Shown: one piece after another, positions 47,601 to 55,549 of the stretch
Layout of the letters: every line of letters starts with the position of its first letter
Position numbering within the stretch: position 1 is the first letter of the stretch
Assembly: GCF_022919075.1 (NCBI RefSeq)
Contig: NZ_CP095078.1
Location: 496,001 to 560,000, forward strand
Direction of reading: 5' to 3'
DNA length: 64,000 nt
From: Nocardioides sp. W7
GTDB taxonomy: Bacteria; Actinomycetota; Actinomycetes; Propionibacteriales; Nocardioidaceae
Notes under the pieces: generated by a model
What the model saw: only the letters and a program-made list of their open reading frames with translations
Told to the model about the DNA's origin: nothing
Database searches by the model: none
Program-made: the position numbers and the translations under genes

Positions 47601-49085
47601 GAGTATCGCCGCAAGTTCGGCGCCAACGAACCGCCGGCCCCGACGGGCATCCGCGGCGGCTTCATCGGCTCGCCGATTGCTCCTGACGCAAGTGCCAAGA
47701 TGTCTGACGACCAATGGCTGCGGGCCATGGCGAAGTACGGCACCGACGAGACCAACTGGGACTCCTTTACCGGTGGAGCTCGCGAGTTGTCCCGAGCACT
47801 GCAAGAGCAGGTCAAGACAGATCCCTCCCGCTTCACGAAGCTGGCGCTCAGGTTCACCGCTGACTTCAACCCGTCCTACGGGGACGCCATCCTGATGGGT
47901 TTTGGCGATGCGGTTGTCGGGACTGACGAGGACGCGGAACACGTCTATACGGCAGTACGGCACATCTCCTCGTTGGGCCATGAGGACAACGAGCGGTGGT
48001 TGGGGACTGCCATCCGTCGCTTTAACCGTCAGGCGCCGCTCGATCTCGTTGAGCTCATCCTCGACCGGGCACTGCACGCAGCCGACCCCGTTGACGACTC
48101 ACCCGTGTTCGTACGTCAAGGCGATGACGGTAAGAGCGCGAAGGATCTGCACGGCAACGGCATCAACACGACACGGGGCACTATGGCGGAGGCGCTTGGC
48201 GACCTGCTTGTGTTCGACGTGGATGGCACGCGTACCGAGCTTGTGCGCCCACATCTAGAGACCCTTGCCAGCGATCCTGTCCTGTATGTCCGCTCCTGCG
48301 TTGCCCACACGATCGCTGCGTCGCTTCGGCATGCGCGTCCGGATGCCGTCCGCGCGTTTGAGCGCCTGATCGAAGCCGAAGACGTGCTCCTAGCATCGGG
48401 CTTGGTGCAACAGCTGATGCTGTACATCGGCAACGTCAACCCGGACGCGATCGACCCTGTCATCGCGCGGATGCTGGCGTCGGACAATCACGAGGCCCGG
48501 GAGGCGGGTGGTGCCTTAGCCGCGTTTGCGTCCTTAGAGTGGAGTCGCCCTGAGCTAATGGCCCAGGCTCTGGCTGCCGACGAGTGGGTGCGGCGCGGCG
48601 CTGCTGACGTCGCTGCTGGTCGAGTCGACCGAACGTCCAATAGTCAACTAGCTACGGCAGCCCTGCTGGAGCTGATGAACGACAACAACGAGGACGTGCG
48701 CAAGGAAGCGGCGGGTGTTGCCGCACACCTCCGTGACCTGCCGCTGCGCCCGTACGCTCAGCTCCTAATCGCCCTGATCGAGTCGCCGGCGTACGACCAG
48801 GCGACGCCGCAGTTATTGATCACCCTGCAGCACGCGCCTGACAAGGTTGACGATCTCGTTCTACGAGCCGCACGGCGCTTCTTGGAGATCTTCGGGGACG
48901 AGGCTGCGGACATCCGGCACGGGGCTGCGGGAGACGCGCGGTACATCAGCGAGCTCGTGGTCCGAGGTCTGGCGCAATCTCGCGATCGGTCGCACCGAGC
49001 CGCCTTGCTCGATGTGCTCGATCGTCTCTTAGAGCTCGGCGTGTACGGGATCGGCGACGCCATATCCAAAGCCGAGCGCTCCTGA
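44619..49085 (+). CDS. nuclease-STAND NTPase with long helical-repeat C-terminus (Avs-like)
   Basis: A 1,488-residue protein in three parts. Residues ~5-140 resemble the Cap4/DUF4297 dsDNA endonuclease domain: GGETDKIGNRYELAW, then E44 and EIHQLK with E60, Q63 and K65. Residues ~255-560 are a STAND/NACHT-type NTPase with Walker A GTAGGGKS (277-284), Walker B YLVIDQLD (342-349) and VVLACREFD. The remaining ~900 residues are helical HEAT/ARM-like repeats (for example VRRGAADVAAGRV, DVRKEAAGVAAHL) that would serve as sensor. This is the layout of antiviral STAND (Avs) proteins, whose C-terminus binds phage proteins and whose nuclease then degrades DNA. RBS AGGTGGG supports ATG 44619. Confidence 0.8.
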   Translation: MAPRPGGETDKIGNRYELAWTIRHALYCILDASRSLTPEESDVELGKGSEFTYVAGSRVEIHQLKRQDGNSNQWNIKTLNRLNIFAAAAEHVAAGHDYHFVSLVPCGPLRELSERARKSSDLQAFTRNWLTNELSDAFDELAATEVLGSPAAAWSTLRGMWFEVHDEHDIVRVNGMLAELSLEGTTGHLASLALGDIVLGNLGKRLVRANFLEELQEHGIKPLAASSRASTAEQVRAVTTSWRSTVQRELLQPAIGRSEATELASALQVNRVGLVVGTAGGGKSAALEQLAESAVDSGAEILAFRLDRLDRFASTVDLGRQLGLDGSPAAALAMAADGRDAYLVIDQLDAVSLASGRMPESFDVVVDLIGEALSVSGMRVVLACREFDVDNDHRIRALAARPDLQTVPVALLSTEAVEHAVTEMQLDPTSLSASQRELLRTPLHLVLLSSIAGQADALAFESKGSLFEAFWQRKRQAVKARRDTVRYAEVLARIANAVSDRQVLSVPIEVLDEDDLIDDANVLVSEHVLAQQDDRIAFFHEAFFDYTFARQWVSRSENLVDFLQRDEQELFRRSQIRQILQHLHERDADRFLSELEALLISPAVRYHIKETALAVLANLQSPTSDDAAVALKVAASKPSFESRIWQQLRRPQWFARLYDDGPIAEWLDSDDQVWKDRAANIMLSGTVQHGGAVVELLQARQHLPDYLLWVRSVVSTADLHKFRPLFDVFLDAVRSGAYRDADQELWLSAHELAEHEPAWAIELLQARFIDPADALAVDDDGKVINLALRDYSLSELVRTAAAAEPRQFLDVVVPYLREVMAVAAYDPRDDDGVVRDRHFSMRYPDEDHDERELEDVLFAAAMRALEDVGRSTPAELRPVLETLSADPYEASQFLLYRALIAACPEFADWSASLLLQGGTRLRCGYMSDSTWVARELVAAIAPHLTDAVHLQLELAVRDLKDRYESRRSGGRAAFTFLSALDESRLSADGTRRLGEYRRKFGANEPPAPTGIRGGFIGSPIAPDASAKMSDDQWLRAMAKYGTDETNWDSFTGGARELSRALQEQVKTDPSRFTKLALRFTADFNPSYGDAILMGFGDAVVGTDEDAEHVYTAVRHISSLGHEDNERWLGTAIRRFNRQAPLDLVELILDRALHAADPVDDSPVFVRQGDDGKSAKDLHGNGINTTRGTMAEALGDLLVFDVDGTRTELVRPHLETLASDPVLYVRSCVAHTIAASLRHARPDAVRAFERLIEAEDVLLASGLVQQLMLYIGNVNPDAIDPVIARMLASDNHEAREAGGALAAFASLEWSRPELMAQALAADEWVRRGAADVAAGRVDRTSNSQLATAALLELMNDNNEDVRKEAAGVAAHLRDLPLRPYAQLLIALIESPAYDQATPQLLITLQHAPDKVDDLVLRAARRFLEIFGDEAADIRHGAAGDARYISELVVRGLAQSRDRSHRAALLDVLDRLLELGVYGIGDAISKAERS

Positions 49086-49137
49086 TCCCCCGCAGTTGGG
49101 CGCGCCCGAGGCCGAGGACTGCTCGTATTGGCATACC

Positions 49138-49187
49138 TGAGTTGTGACGTCGTGCCGCCCCCATTGGTGAATTCCTGCCACAACTCA
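49138..49187. terminator. inverted repeat after the STAND gene
   Basis: TGAGTTGTG (49138-49146) and CACAACTCA (49179-49187) are perfectly complementary over 9 bp with a 32-base loop. They lie 50 bp after the stop and may end transcription or mark the right border of the island. Confidence 0.4.
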
Positions 49188-49341
49188 GCTGGAACCATCG
49201 GTGGCTCAACAGTTCGAGTACTCCCGAAGTAGCTCCATTCGAGCGGACGCAAACCGAGAACGGGAAGCGCGCCGTCGCGTCATAGTGGGCGATAGGGAAC
49301 GCACACGCGAGCGAGCCTGCAGACCGAGCCCCACAAGCCCC

Positions 49342-50115
49342 TCACCCCACGCGCGCGCTGACCACCCGCCCGGACGCATCGTGCGCAAGATTCACCCGAT
49401 CGGGCCGGAAGTCCATCGTGAGCATCGCGTCGAGCGGGTGCGCGCGCACGTGCCAGCCGGCCTCGGTGGCGAGGCGGGTGGCCTCGGCGACGTCGAGGCC
49501 GACGAGGGTGGCGACGTCGCGGCCGTCGGGCTGGCGGGTGCTGCGGAGGTACGGGCGGAGGGCACCGACCGACTTGGCCGGCACGGTGACCGCGATCCCC
49601 TCGCCGATGGCGCGCAGCCGCCAGCCGGAGCCAGAGCCGTCGCGGAAGATCGTGGCCATTGCCAGCCCGGTCTGGGGCACGCCGGCGGTCAGCGTGAATC
49701 GCGCGAGCTCGGTGTCGGTGGCGTCGTCGACGATCCGGCAGTAGGCGTTGGCGATCCAGTCCAGAGTGTGGCCCTGGTAGCTGCTGACCAGGAGGACGAT
49801 GGTCTCGACCTTCGCGTAGACCTTCGCCAGGTCGACCGCGATCACCTCGTCGTCGCCGTCGCCGCTGCCGCTGCGGTTGTCGCCCTGGTGCACCACCGAC
49901 CCGTCGCGGGTGGCGAGGTTGTTGTAGAACGCCAGGTCGAAGAGCTGCTCGCCCATGAACTGGACGACCGAGGCGTCCAGGTCGACGTCGCGCTTGGCAC
50001 CGGCGGGGCCCGCGTTGCGCTCCTGGTCCCAGCCCAGGCCCAGCCGCAGCCGGGTCACCGGCTCGCCGGACTCGGTCGCGAGCGTCCACTCCTGGCCCTT
50101 GCTCAGCTCGATCAC
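49342..50115 (-). CDS. TerD-family protein with I78-like C-terminal domain
   Basis: A 257-residue protein. The TerD domain (~1-190) shows LRLGLGWDQ, DVDLDASVVQF and the acidic calcium-binding loop GDNRSGSGDGDDEVIAVDL. The last ~60 residues (LVGLDVAEATRLATEAGW, RPDRVNLAHDASGRVVSA) resemble the potato-inhibitor-like I78 fold. TerD proteins are linked to tellurite, stress and phage responses, but no other ter genes are near, so the role is open. The ATG at 50115 fits the domain start. It is the first core-like gene after the island. Confidence 0.82.
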   Translation of the reverse strand: MIELSKGQEWTLATESGEPVTRLRLGLGWDQERNAGPAGAKRDVDLDASVVQFMGEQLFDLAFYNNLATRDGSVVHQGDNRSGSGDGDDEVIAVDLAKVYAKVETIVLLVSSYQGHTLDWIANAYCRIVDDATDTELARFTLTAGVPQTGLAMATIFRDGSGSGWRLRAIGEGIAVTVPAKSVGALRPYLRSTRQPDGRDVATLVGLDVAEATRLATEAGWHVRAHPLDAMLTMDFRPDRVNLAHDASGRVVSARVG

Positions 50116-50150
50116 GAGCCGAAACTACTGCGGCCGACCTACGGACCCGC

Positions 50151-51479
50151 CTACCGGCGCGCGTACGGACCGGTGCTGGCTCCCCAGACGTCGGCGAGCA
50201 CGCCGGCCGCGTCCGGGCCGCCGAGCAGCCGGGGCGCGTACGTCGTCGGGTCCATCCGGTACGGCGCCAGCCGCACCGCCCTCAGCTCCGCACCCCAGAA
50301 GGTCGCCTCCAGCAGCACCCCCTCGCGGGCCTGGACCGGGAAGCGGGCGGGACCCATGTCGAAGACCAGGTTGCCCAGCGAGTGCAGGACCGGTACGCCG
50401 TCGACCGCGTCCACGCCCTGCACCCAGTGCGGGTGCCCGCCGACGACCAGGTCGGCGCCGGCGCGGACCAGGCGCCGCCCGACGACCCGCTGGATGTCTT
50501 CCGGCTCGTGGGTGTACTGCGTGCCCCAGTGCGGCAGCACCACCACGACGTCGGCGCGCCGCGCGGCCCGTCGTACGACGGCGGCGACGTGGCGCAGGTC
50601 GGCGGCGACGAGCGGACCGGTGCGCGGCGGCATCCGCACCGACAGCGCGCCGGGCTCGGTGCGGGTCGCGCGCGGGGTCTCGCCGATCGCGTTGAAGGCG
50701 ACGAACGCGAAGCGCACCCCGCCGCGCTCGACGTACGCCGGCCGGCTCGCCGCGGCCAGGTCGCGTCCCGCCCCGACCGGCACGACGGGACTGTCCGCGA
50801 GGACGTCGACGGTCTCCACCAGGGCCCGCGGGCCGTAGTCGCCGGCGTGGTTGTTGGCCAGCGACAGCACGTCGAGGCCGGCCCGGCGTATCGGCCCGAG
50901 CAGCGCGGGCGTGGCCCCGAACGAGTCCCCGCCCTGGGTCGGCGCCCCGTCGCGCGACAGCGTGCTCTCCAGGTTGGCGACGGCCAGGTCCGCCGACCGC
51001 AGCCGGCGTGCCAGCGGTCGGAGCGCGCCGGCCGCGGAGGGCACGCCGCGCACCAGCATCAGGTCGCCGCCGACGACCAGCTCGACCGCGCGCGGGTCGT
51101 CGCGCACCGGGTCGACGCCCGCCACCCGGGCCGCCACCACCGTCGGACCGACCTCGTCGAGCGGCACGACCGCGATCGCGCCCGGCCGGCGCTCGACGTC
51201 CCGGATCCCCGCGACGACGTCCCGTCCGCGCCAGCGGTCGAGGTCGCCGTCGACGATGCGCCGGTACGCCGCCCGGGACAGCTCCAGCTGCGGCTCGGTC
51301 GCGTGCCCGACGACAGCGAGCACCGGGTCGGGCAGGGCCGGTTCGGAGGGCGCCGGTTCGGAGGGCGCCGGCTCGGACGACGCGCTGGAGGGAGTGGACC
51401 CCGTCGGCTCCACCTCCGGCGCCGACGCGCTCGTGCAGGCCGTCAGGGTGAGCAGCAGAACCTCGACGGCCGCGCGCAC
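50151..51479 (-). CDS. CapA-family lipoprotein (metallophosphoesterase fold)
   Basis: A 442-residue protein with a short lipobox-like start (LLLTLTACTS) and a repeated PSEPA linker. The C-terminal ~310 residues are a PGA_cap (CapA) domain: GGDLMLVRG, AVANLESTLS, LANNHAGDYG and VGGHPHWVQG. The ~90 residues between linker and domain are unassigned. CapA proteins are related to poly-gamma-glutamate export and to calcineurin-like phosphoesterases. The actual role here is unknown. GTG 51479 lies just after the Nudix stop, so these genes form one transcript. Confidence 0.8.
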   Translation of the reverse strand: MRAAVEVLLLTLTACTSASAPEVEPTGSTPSSASSEPAPSEPAPSEPALPDPVLAVVGHATEPQLELSRAAYRRIVDGDLDRWRGRDVVAGIRDVERRPGAIAVVPLDEVGPTVVAARVAGVDPVRDDPRAVELVVGGDLMLVRGVPSAAGALRPLARRLRSADLAVANLESTLSRDGAPTQGGDSFGATPALLGPIRRAGLDVLSLANNHAGDYGPRALVETVDVLADSPVVPVGAGRDLAAASRPAYVERGGVRFAFVAFNAIGETPRATRTEPGALSVRMPPRTGPLVAADLRHVAAVVRRAARRADVVVVLPHWGTQYTHEPEDIQRVVGRRLVRAGADLVVGGHPHWVQGVDAVDGVPVLHSLGNLVFDMGPARFPVQAREGVLLEATFWGAELRAVRLAPYRMDPTTYAPRLLGGPDAAGVLADVWGASTGPYARR

Positions 51480-51480
51480 G

Positions 51481-51936
51481 TCAGTGACCGTCGAGGTAGG
51501 ACAGCGCCACGTCGACCAGGGAGACCCGCGGCAGCCCGGGGACCTCGTCGATCGGGAACCAGCGGGCCTCGTCGGTGGTGCCGTCGACCTCGTGGGTCAG
51601 CTCGCCGCCGGTGATCGTGGCCGCGAAGACGACCCGGACCGCCTTCAGCGCCCGGTCCGTCCCGTTCGCGCGCCGCGTCGGCCCGAAGACGGCGGTGTCG
51701 ACACCGAGCAGACCGTCGAGACGGACGTCGTACCCCGTCTCCTCGTGGACCTCGCGGACGACCCCCTCCTCGACGGTCTCGGCCAGCTCGACCCCACCGC
51801 CCGGCAGCGCCCAGCGGCGCTGGTCGCCCTCGTTCCACAGGGCCAGCAGGATCCGGCCCTCGTCGCGGATGACGGCGTACGCCGCGAGTCGGGTGTCGTA
51901 CTCGGTGTAGTGCGGCAGCTCGTTCGGATCGGTCAC
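51481..51936 (-). CDS. Nudix hydrolase
   Basis: A 151-residue pyrophosphohydrolase. The Nudix box G-x5-E-x7-REVHEETGY is complete at residues 47-69 (from GGVELAE). The surrounding sequence has AVIRDEGRILLALWN before it and DEARWFPIDEVPGLP after it, typical of the fold. The substrate is unknown. GTG at 51936 is chosen since the frame upstream overlaps the divergent aldo/keto reductase promoter. The CapA gene starts one base after its stop. Confidence 0.88.
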   Translation of the reverse strand: MTDPNELPHYTEYDTRLAAYAVIRDEGRILLALWNEGDQRRWALPGGGVELAETVEEGVVREVHEETGYDVRLDGLLGVDTAVFGPTRRANGTDRALKAVRVVFAATITGGELTHEVDGTTDEARWFPIDEVPGLPRVSLVDVALSYLDGH

Positions 51937-51999
51937 GTGAGCATTCTCGCAAGTCCGCCCCAGTGGAATGTTCTGAACGGCGACGGGCTTCCGGTCTGT

Positions 52000-52842
52000 A
52001 TGAGCGTTCCGACCATCACCCTGAACGACCAGACGACCATCCCGCAGCTCGGCTTCGGCACCTACCAGGTCCCGCCCGAGCAGACCGCCGAGACGGTGAG
52101 CACGGCGCTCGAGGTCGGCTACCGCCACCTCGACACCGCGCAGATGTACCAGAACGAGCAGGGCGTCGGCGAGGCGATCAAGGCCTCCGGGATCGCCCGC
52201 GACGAGCTGTACGTCACCAGCAAGCTGAACAACGGGGTCCACCGCCCCGACGACGCCCGGCGGGCCTTCGACGAGACCCTGACCAAGCTCGGGCTCGACC
52301 GGATCGACCTGTTCCTCATCCACTGGCCGCTGCCGACGCTGTACGACGGCGACTACGTCTCGACCTGGCGGACCCTGGCCGAGTTCGTGGCCGACGGCCG
52401 CGCGACCTCCGTGGGTGTCTCGAACTTCCAGCCCGAGCACCTCGACCGGATCGTCGCCGAGACCGGCGTGGTCCCGGTCGTGAACCAGATCGAGGTGCAC
52501 CCCTACTTCACCAACGAGGACGCCCGGGCCGCCTCGATCCGCCACGGCGTCGAGGTCGAGGCCTGGTCCCCGATCGCCCAGGGCGCCGTCCTCGACGACC
52601 CGGTGATCGGCAAGATCGCCGCCGCCCACGGCAAGACGCCCTCGCAGGTCACCCTGCGCTGGCACCTGGAGCGCGGCGACATCGTCTTCCCGAAGTCGAT
52701 GCGCGAGGAGCGGATGCGCGAGAACTTCGACATCTTCGACTTCACCCTCACCGTCGAGGAGGTCGCCACCATCGCCGCCCTCGACCAGGGCGAGGACGGC
52801 CGCACCGGCCCCAACCCGGACACCTTCGACTACCTCCCCTGA
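52000..52842 (+). CDS. aldo/keto reductase
   Basis: A 280-residue NADPH-dependent carbonyl reductase of the AKR5/2,5-diketo-gluconate reductase type. The tetrad is complete: D45 (RHLDTAQMY), Y50, K75 (VTSKLNN) and H108 (LFLIHWP). GVSNFQPEHL and VFPKSMREERM follow in the usual places. The ATG at 52000 gives the canonical start VPTITLNDQTTIPQLGFGT. The substrate is not predictable. It is divergent from the Nudix gene, with a strong hairpin after its stop. Confidence 0.93.
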   Translation: MSVPTITLNDQTTIPQLGFGTYQVPPEQTAETVSTALEVGYRHLDTAQMYQNEQGVGEAIKASGIARDELYVTSKLNNGVHRPDDARRAFDETLTKLGLDRIDLFLIHWPLPTLYDGDYVSTWRTLAEFVADGRATSVGVSNFQPEHLDRIVAETGVVPVVNQIEVHPYFTNEDARAASIRHGVEVEAWSPIAQGAVLDDPVIGKIAAAHGKTPSQVTLRWHLERGDIVFPKSMREERMRENFDIFDFTLTVEEVATIAALDQGEDGRTGPNPDTFDYLP

Positions 52843-52855
52843 CCCACCCCCCTCC

Positions 52856-52909
52856 GCCGAGTCGGCGCGAGTTTGCGCCGACTCGGCGCCAAACTCACGC
52901 CGACTCGGC
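52856..52909. repeat. CCGAGTCGGC palindromic repeats, bidirectional terminator
   Basis: GCCGAGTCGGCGC (52856-52868) and GCGCCGACTCGGC (52875-52887) form a perfect 13-bp hairpin. A third copy of the half-site follows at 52899-52909. The cluster lies between convergent genes. A relative is at 63179-63229. Confidence 0.8.
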
Positions 52910-52918
52910 GATTTCGGG

Positions 52919-53425
52919 TCAGCCGAGGGTGCGGCCCCAGGACTCCAGGATCCGGGCGAGGGTCTCCCGGTCGCGGGCGGGGAGCAGGTCGACCAGGCGG
53001 TGCTCGTTGGCGATGTGCGCCTCGAAGGCCCGGTCCATCAGCTCCCGGCCCGCAGGGGTCAGCGCGATCACCCGGCCCCGGCCGTCGTGGTCGCTGACCC
53101 GCCGGGTCACCCAGCCCTGCTGCACGCAGCGGTCCACCCGCTTGGTGATCGCGCCCGAGGTGACCATGGTGCCGGCGACCAGCGCGCTGGGCGTCAGCTC
53201 GTACGGCGGTCCCGTACGCCGCAGCGTCGCGAGCACGTCGAACTCCCCCTCGCCGAGCCCGAACTCGGCGTACACCGCGACCAGCTCCTCGGTCAGCCGG
53301 TTGGCGACCCGGTGCAGGCGCGCGATCACGCCCTGCGGGGAGACGTCCAGGTCGGGACGCTCGACGGCCCACTGAGACATCACGACCGCCACATGGTCCG
53401 GCTCGTGGCCCGGTTCCGTCGTCAC
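52919..53425 (-). CDS. MarR-family transcriptional regulator
   Basis: A 168-residue winged-helix repressor. The core is GEGEFDVLATLRRTGPPYEL, SALVAGTMVTSGAITKRVD and the wing SDHDGRGRVIALTPAGRELM. GTG at 53425 is a reasonable start; the longer frame runs over the divergent transporter promoter. It shares a 40-bp intergenic region with an EamA transporter gene, which it probably controls. Confidence 0.85.
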   Translation of the reverse strand: MTTEPGHEPDHVAVVMSQWAVERPDLDVSPQGVIARLHRVANRLTEELVAVYAEFGLGEGEFDVLATLRRTGPPYELTPSALVAGTMVTSGAITKRVDRCVQQGWVTRRVSDHDGRGRVIALTPAGRELMDRAFEAHIANEHRLVDLLPARDRETLARILESWGRTLG

Positions 53426-53446
53426 GATGCGGAATATATCTGACCT

Positions 53447-53473
53447 GGAAACTATTCTGTTTTCCATGGAAAC
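53447..53473. promoter_or_regulatory. inverted repeats between marR and the EamA transporter
   Basis: GGAAAC-TATTCT-GTTTTCC and an overlapping TTTCCATGGAAA palindrome lie just upstream of and across the transporter ATG (53466). They are good candidates for the MarR operator. Confidence 0.55.
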
Positions 53474-54419
53474 GAATTGGCGGATCCTCGCCACCACCGC
53501 GATCGCCCCGATCGCCTGGGGCACGGGCTACTACGTGACGGAGACGTTCCTGCCGCCGGACCGTCCGCTGTTCGGCGCGATGGTGCGGGCGCTCCCGTTC
53601 GGGCTGCTGCTGCTCGCGTTCCGGCCCCGACTGCCCACCGGCGACTGGTGGTGGCGCGCGGCGGTCCTCGGCGTGCTCAACGTCGGGGCCTTCTTCGTGC
53701 TGATCTTCGTCGCGGCGTACCGACTCCCCGGCGGCCTGGCCGCCACGCTCACGGCCACGTCGCCGATCGCGATCATGCTGCTCGCGTGGCTGCTGGTGCG
53801 CGAGCGCCCGCACGTCGCCTCGCTGGCCGGCGCCGCGGTCGGCGCCGCCGGCGTCGCACTGCTGGTGCTCCGTGCCGGCTTCACCGCGGACCCGATCGGG
53901 GTGGCCGCCTCGCTCGGGGCGGTCGCGATGTCCTCCCTGGGCTACGTGCTGATCAAGCGCTGGCACGTCCCGGTCGACCTGCTCACCCTCACCGGCTGGC
54001 AGCTGGTCGCGGGCGGGCTGGCCCTGCTGCCGGTCGCCCTGATCGTCGAGGGCGCCCCGCCGCCGATCGACGCCCGCGCGGTCGGCGGCTTCCTGTTCAT
54101 CGGCCTGATCGCCACGGTGCTGGCGAACGTGATGTGGTTCCGCGGACTCCGCGAGCTGCCGGCCGCCGCGGTCTCCCTCGTCGGCCTGCTCAACCCGGTC
54201 GCGGGCACGATCGTCGGCGTGGCGCTCGCGGGCGAGGCGTTCGGGCCGACCCAGGCCGGCGGGATGTTCCTGGTCCTGCTGGGCGTGGTCGCGGGTCAGC
54301 CCGCCGTCCTCGCCGCTGTCCGGCGACGGCTCGGCAGGACGGCCGGCGCGGCCGTCGAGGAGCAGGAGCAGGAGCAGCAGGATCGGCAGCAGGCCCGGGA
54401 GCGAGTGCCGGTCGCGTGA
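53466..54419 (+). CDS. EamA/DMT-family transporter
   Basis: A 317-residue membrane protein with about ten transmembrane helices in two EamA repeats (first repeat from ILATTAIAPIAWGTGYYVTE; second from SLGAVAMSSLGYVLIKRW). It ends in a hydrophilic Gln/Glu tail (VEEQEQEQQDRQQ). Drug/metabolite exporters of this family carry amino acids or toxic compounds. The ATG at 53466 is embedded in the palindrome shared with marR, so induction by the exported ligand is a fair guess. Confidence 0.9.
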   Translation: METNWRILATTAIAPIAWGTGYYVTETFLPPDRPLFGAMVRALPFGLLLLAFRPRLPTGDWWWRAAVLGVLNVGAFFVLIFVAAYRLPGGLAATLTATSPIAIMLLAWLLVRERPHVASLAGAAVGAAGVALLVLRAGFTADPIGVAASLGAVAMSSLGYVLIKRWHVPVDLLTLTGWQLVAGGLALLPVALIVEGAPPPIDARAVGGFLFIGLIATVLANVMWFRGLRELPAAAVSLVGLLNPVAGTIVGVALAGEAFGPTQAGGMFLVLLGVVAGQPAVLAAVRRRLGRTAGAAVEEQEQEQQDRQQARERVPVA

Positions 54420-54443
54420 GGCGCCCCGGTCGCGCGTCGGCGA

Positions 54444-54989
54444 TCAGCCGATCGTGACCGTCACGGCGTTGGAGACCTTGCCGCTGTCGGTGTCCTTCAT
54501 GCGGAACTGGTTCTCACCGAGCTGACCGGTCTGGACGTACGTCGAGAACGTCTCGTCGCTCACCGACGCCGTGACCGGGAACTCGACCCACTCCTCTCCC
54601 GCCAGCCGCTCGACCTGCAGGATCGCGCCCTCCCCACCGGGGTAGACACCGGTGAGGTCGACGTTCTGCATCGCCCCGACCTGGGGCTGGCCGAGGGTGA
54701 GGACGATCTCGTCGGCAGGGGTCTCCGAGGCCGCGGGGCTCTCGGCCGCCGTCGTCTCCCTGCCCGGGGCGAGCGTGAACGCCGGGTCGTTCGAGTCGGG
54801 CGTCTTCGACGGTGTCGGCAGGTAGAGCGACTCGGCCGACGTGCTCTCCGAGGAGCCCGAGTCCTCGCCCAGGCCGAGCACCTGGGTGGCGGCGAGCGCA
54901 CCGCCGCCGAGCACCAGACCGACGACCACGGCCACTCCGACCAGCGCGGCCAGACCCGTCAGGACGGGACGTCCCTCTCCTTCGGCCAC
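54444..54989 (-). CDS. membrane-anchored extracytoplasmic protein
   Basis: A 181-residue protein with one N-terminal membrane helix (LTGLAALVGVAVVVGLVLGG). A Ser/Thr/Pro-rich stalk and a C-terminal beta-sandwich-like domain follow (VLTLGQPQVGAMQNVDLTG; LQVERLAGEEWVEFPVTA; GENQFRMKDTDSGKVSNAV), resembling surface-protein repeat domains that bind to or support other proteins. The function is unknown. The ATG at 54989 is the only sensible start. Confidence 0.65.
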   Translation of the reverse strand: MAEGEGRPVLTGLAALVGVAVVVGLVLGGGALAATQVLGLGEDSGSSESTSAESLYLPTPSKTPDSNDPAFTLAPGRETTAAESPAASETPADEIVLTLGQPQVGAMQNVDLTGVYPGGEGAILQVERLAGEEWVEFPVTASVSDETFSTYVQTGQLGENQFRMKDTDSGKVSNAVTVTIG

Positions 54990-55066
54990 GTGCGGTCACT
55001 CCCGGGTCGTCGTGCGGTTGGCGTACGTCGCCATTGTCGGGCACGCGACCCAGCGGACCAAAGCCG

Positions 55067-55549
55067 CTACCGGGGCTCGAGCACCACCACGGGGATCTCG
55101 CGGTCGGTCCAGGCGGCGTACTTCTCGAAGTCGGCGTAGAGGTCGACCAGCCGCGGCCAGAGCAACGCCCGCTCCTCGGGTCCGGCGGTGCGGGCACGGA
55201 CCGCCCGCTTCTCACCGGGCAGGTGCACGACGGTGTCGGGTGCCGCCAGCAGGTTGGGGTACCACTGCGGGTTCTTCGGCAGCCCGCCCTGGGAGGCGAC
55301 GACGACCAGGTCCGCGCCGTCGCGCAGGTAGAGCAGCGGGGTGGTGAACGGCCGGCCGGACTTGCGGCCGACGTGGTCGAGCAGCAGCGTCGGGACCGGC
55401 TTCTTCCACCCGGCGCCGACGCGCCACTTGTTGCCGACCCGGCCGTTGGTGGCGCGGAAGACCGCGACCTGGGCCTTGGCCATGTACTTGATGACCGTGA
55501 CGGTCCACGGGGAGTCGAGCCCGTCGGGACGCTGCTCCGGCAGGCCCAC
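55067..55549 (-). CDS. deazaflavin(F420)-dependent nitroreductase-family protein
   Basis: A 160-residue protein of the Ddn/split-beta-barrel family. Blocks WKKPVPTLLLDHVGRKSGRP, FTTPLLYLRDGADLVVVAS, GGLPKNPQWYPNLLAAP and AWTDREIPVVVLEP are the family's typical order for F420 binding. The reaction is unknown. The GTG at 55549 overlaps the preceding stop by one base (TAGTG). With the SnoaL-like gene it forms the leftward arm of a divergent cluster controlled by a KstR-type site. Confidence 0.85.
   Translation of the reverse strand: MGLPEQRPDGLDSPWTVTVIKYMAKAQVAVFRATNGRVGNKWRVGAGWKKPVPTLLLDHVGRKSGRPFTTPLLYLRDGADLVVVASQGGLPKNPQWYPNLLAAPDTVVHLPGEKRAVRARTAGPEERALLWPRLVDLYADFEKYAAWTDREIPVVVLEPR

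Noticed and set aside
33532..49341. Prophage interpretation of the island
   Set aside because: No integrase, capsid, portal, terminase, tail or lysis gene is recognisable; only defence-like and orphan genes and one IS110 transposase.
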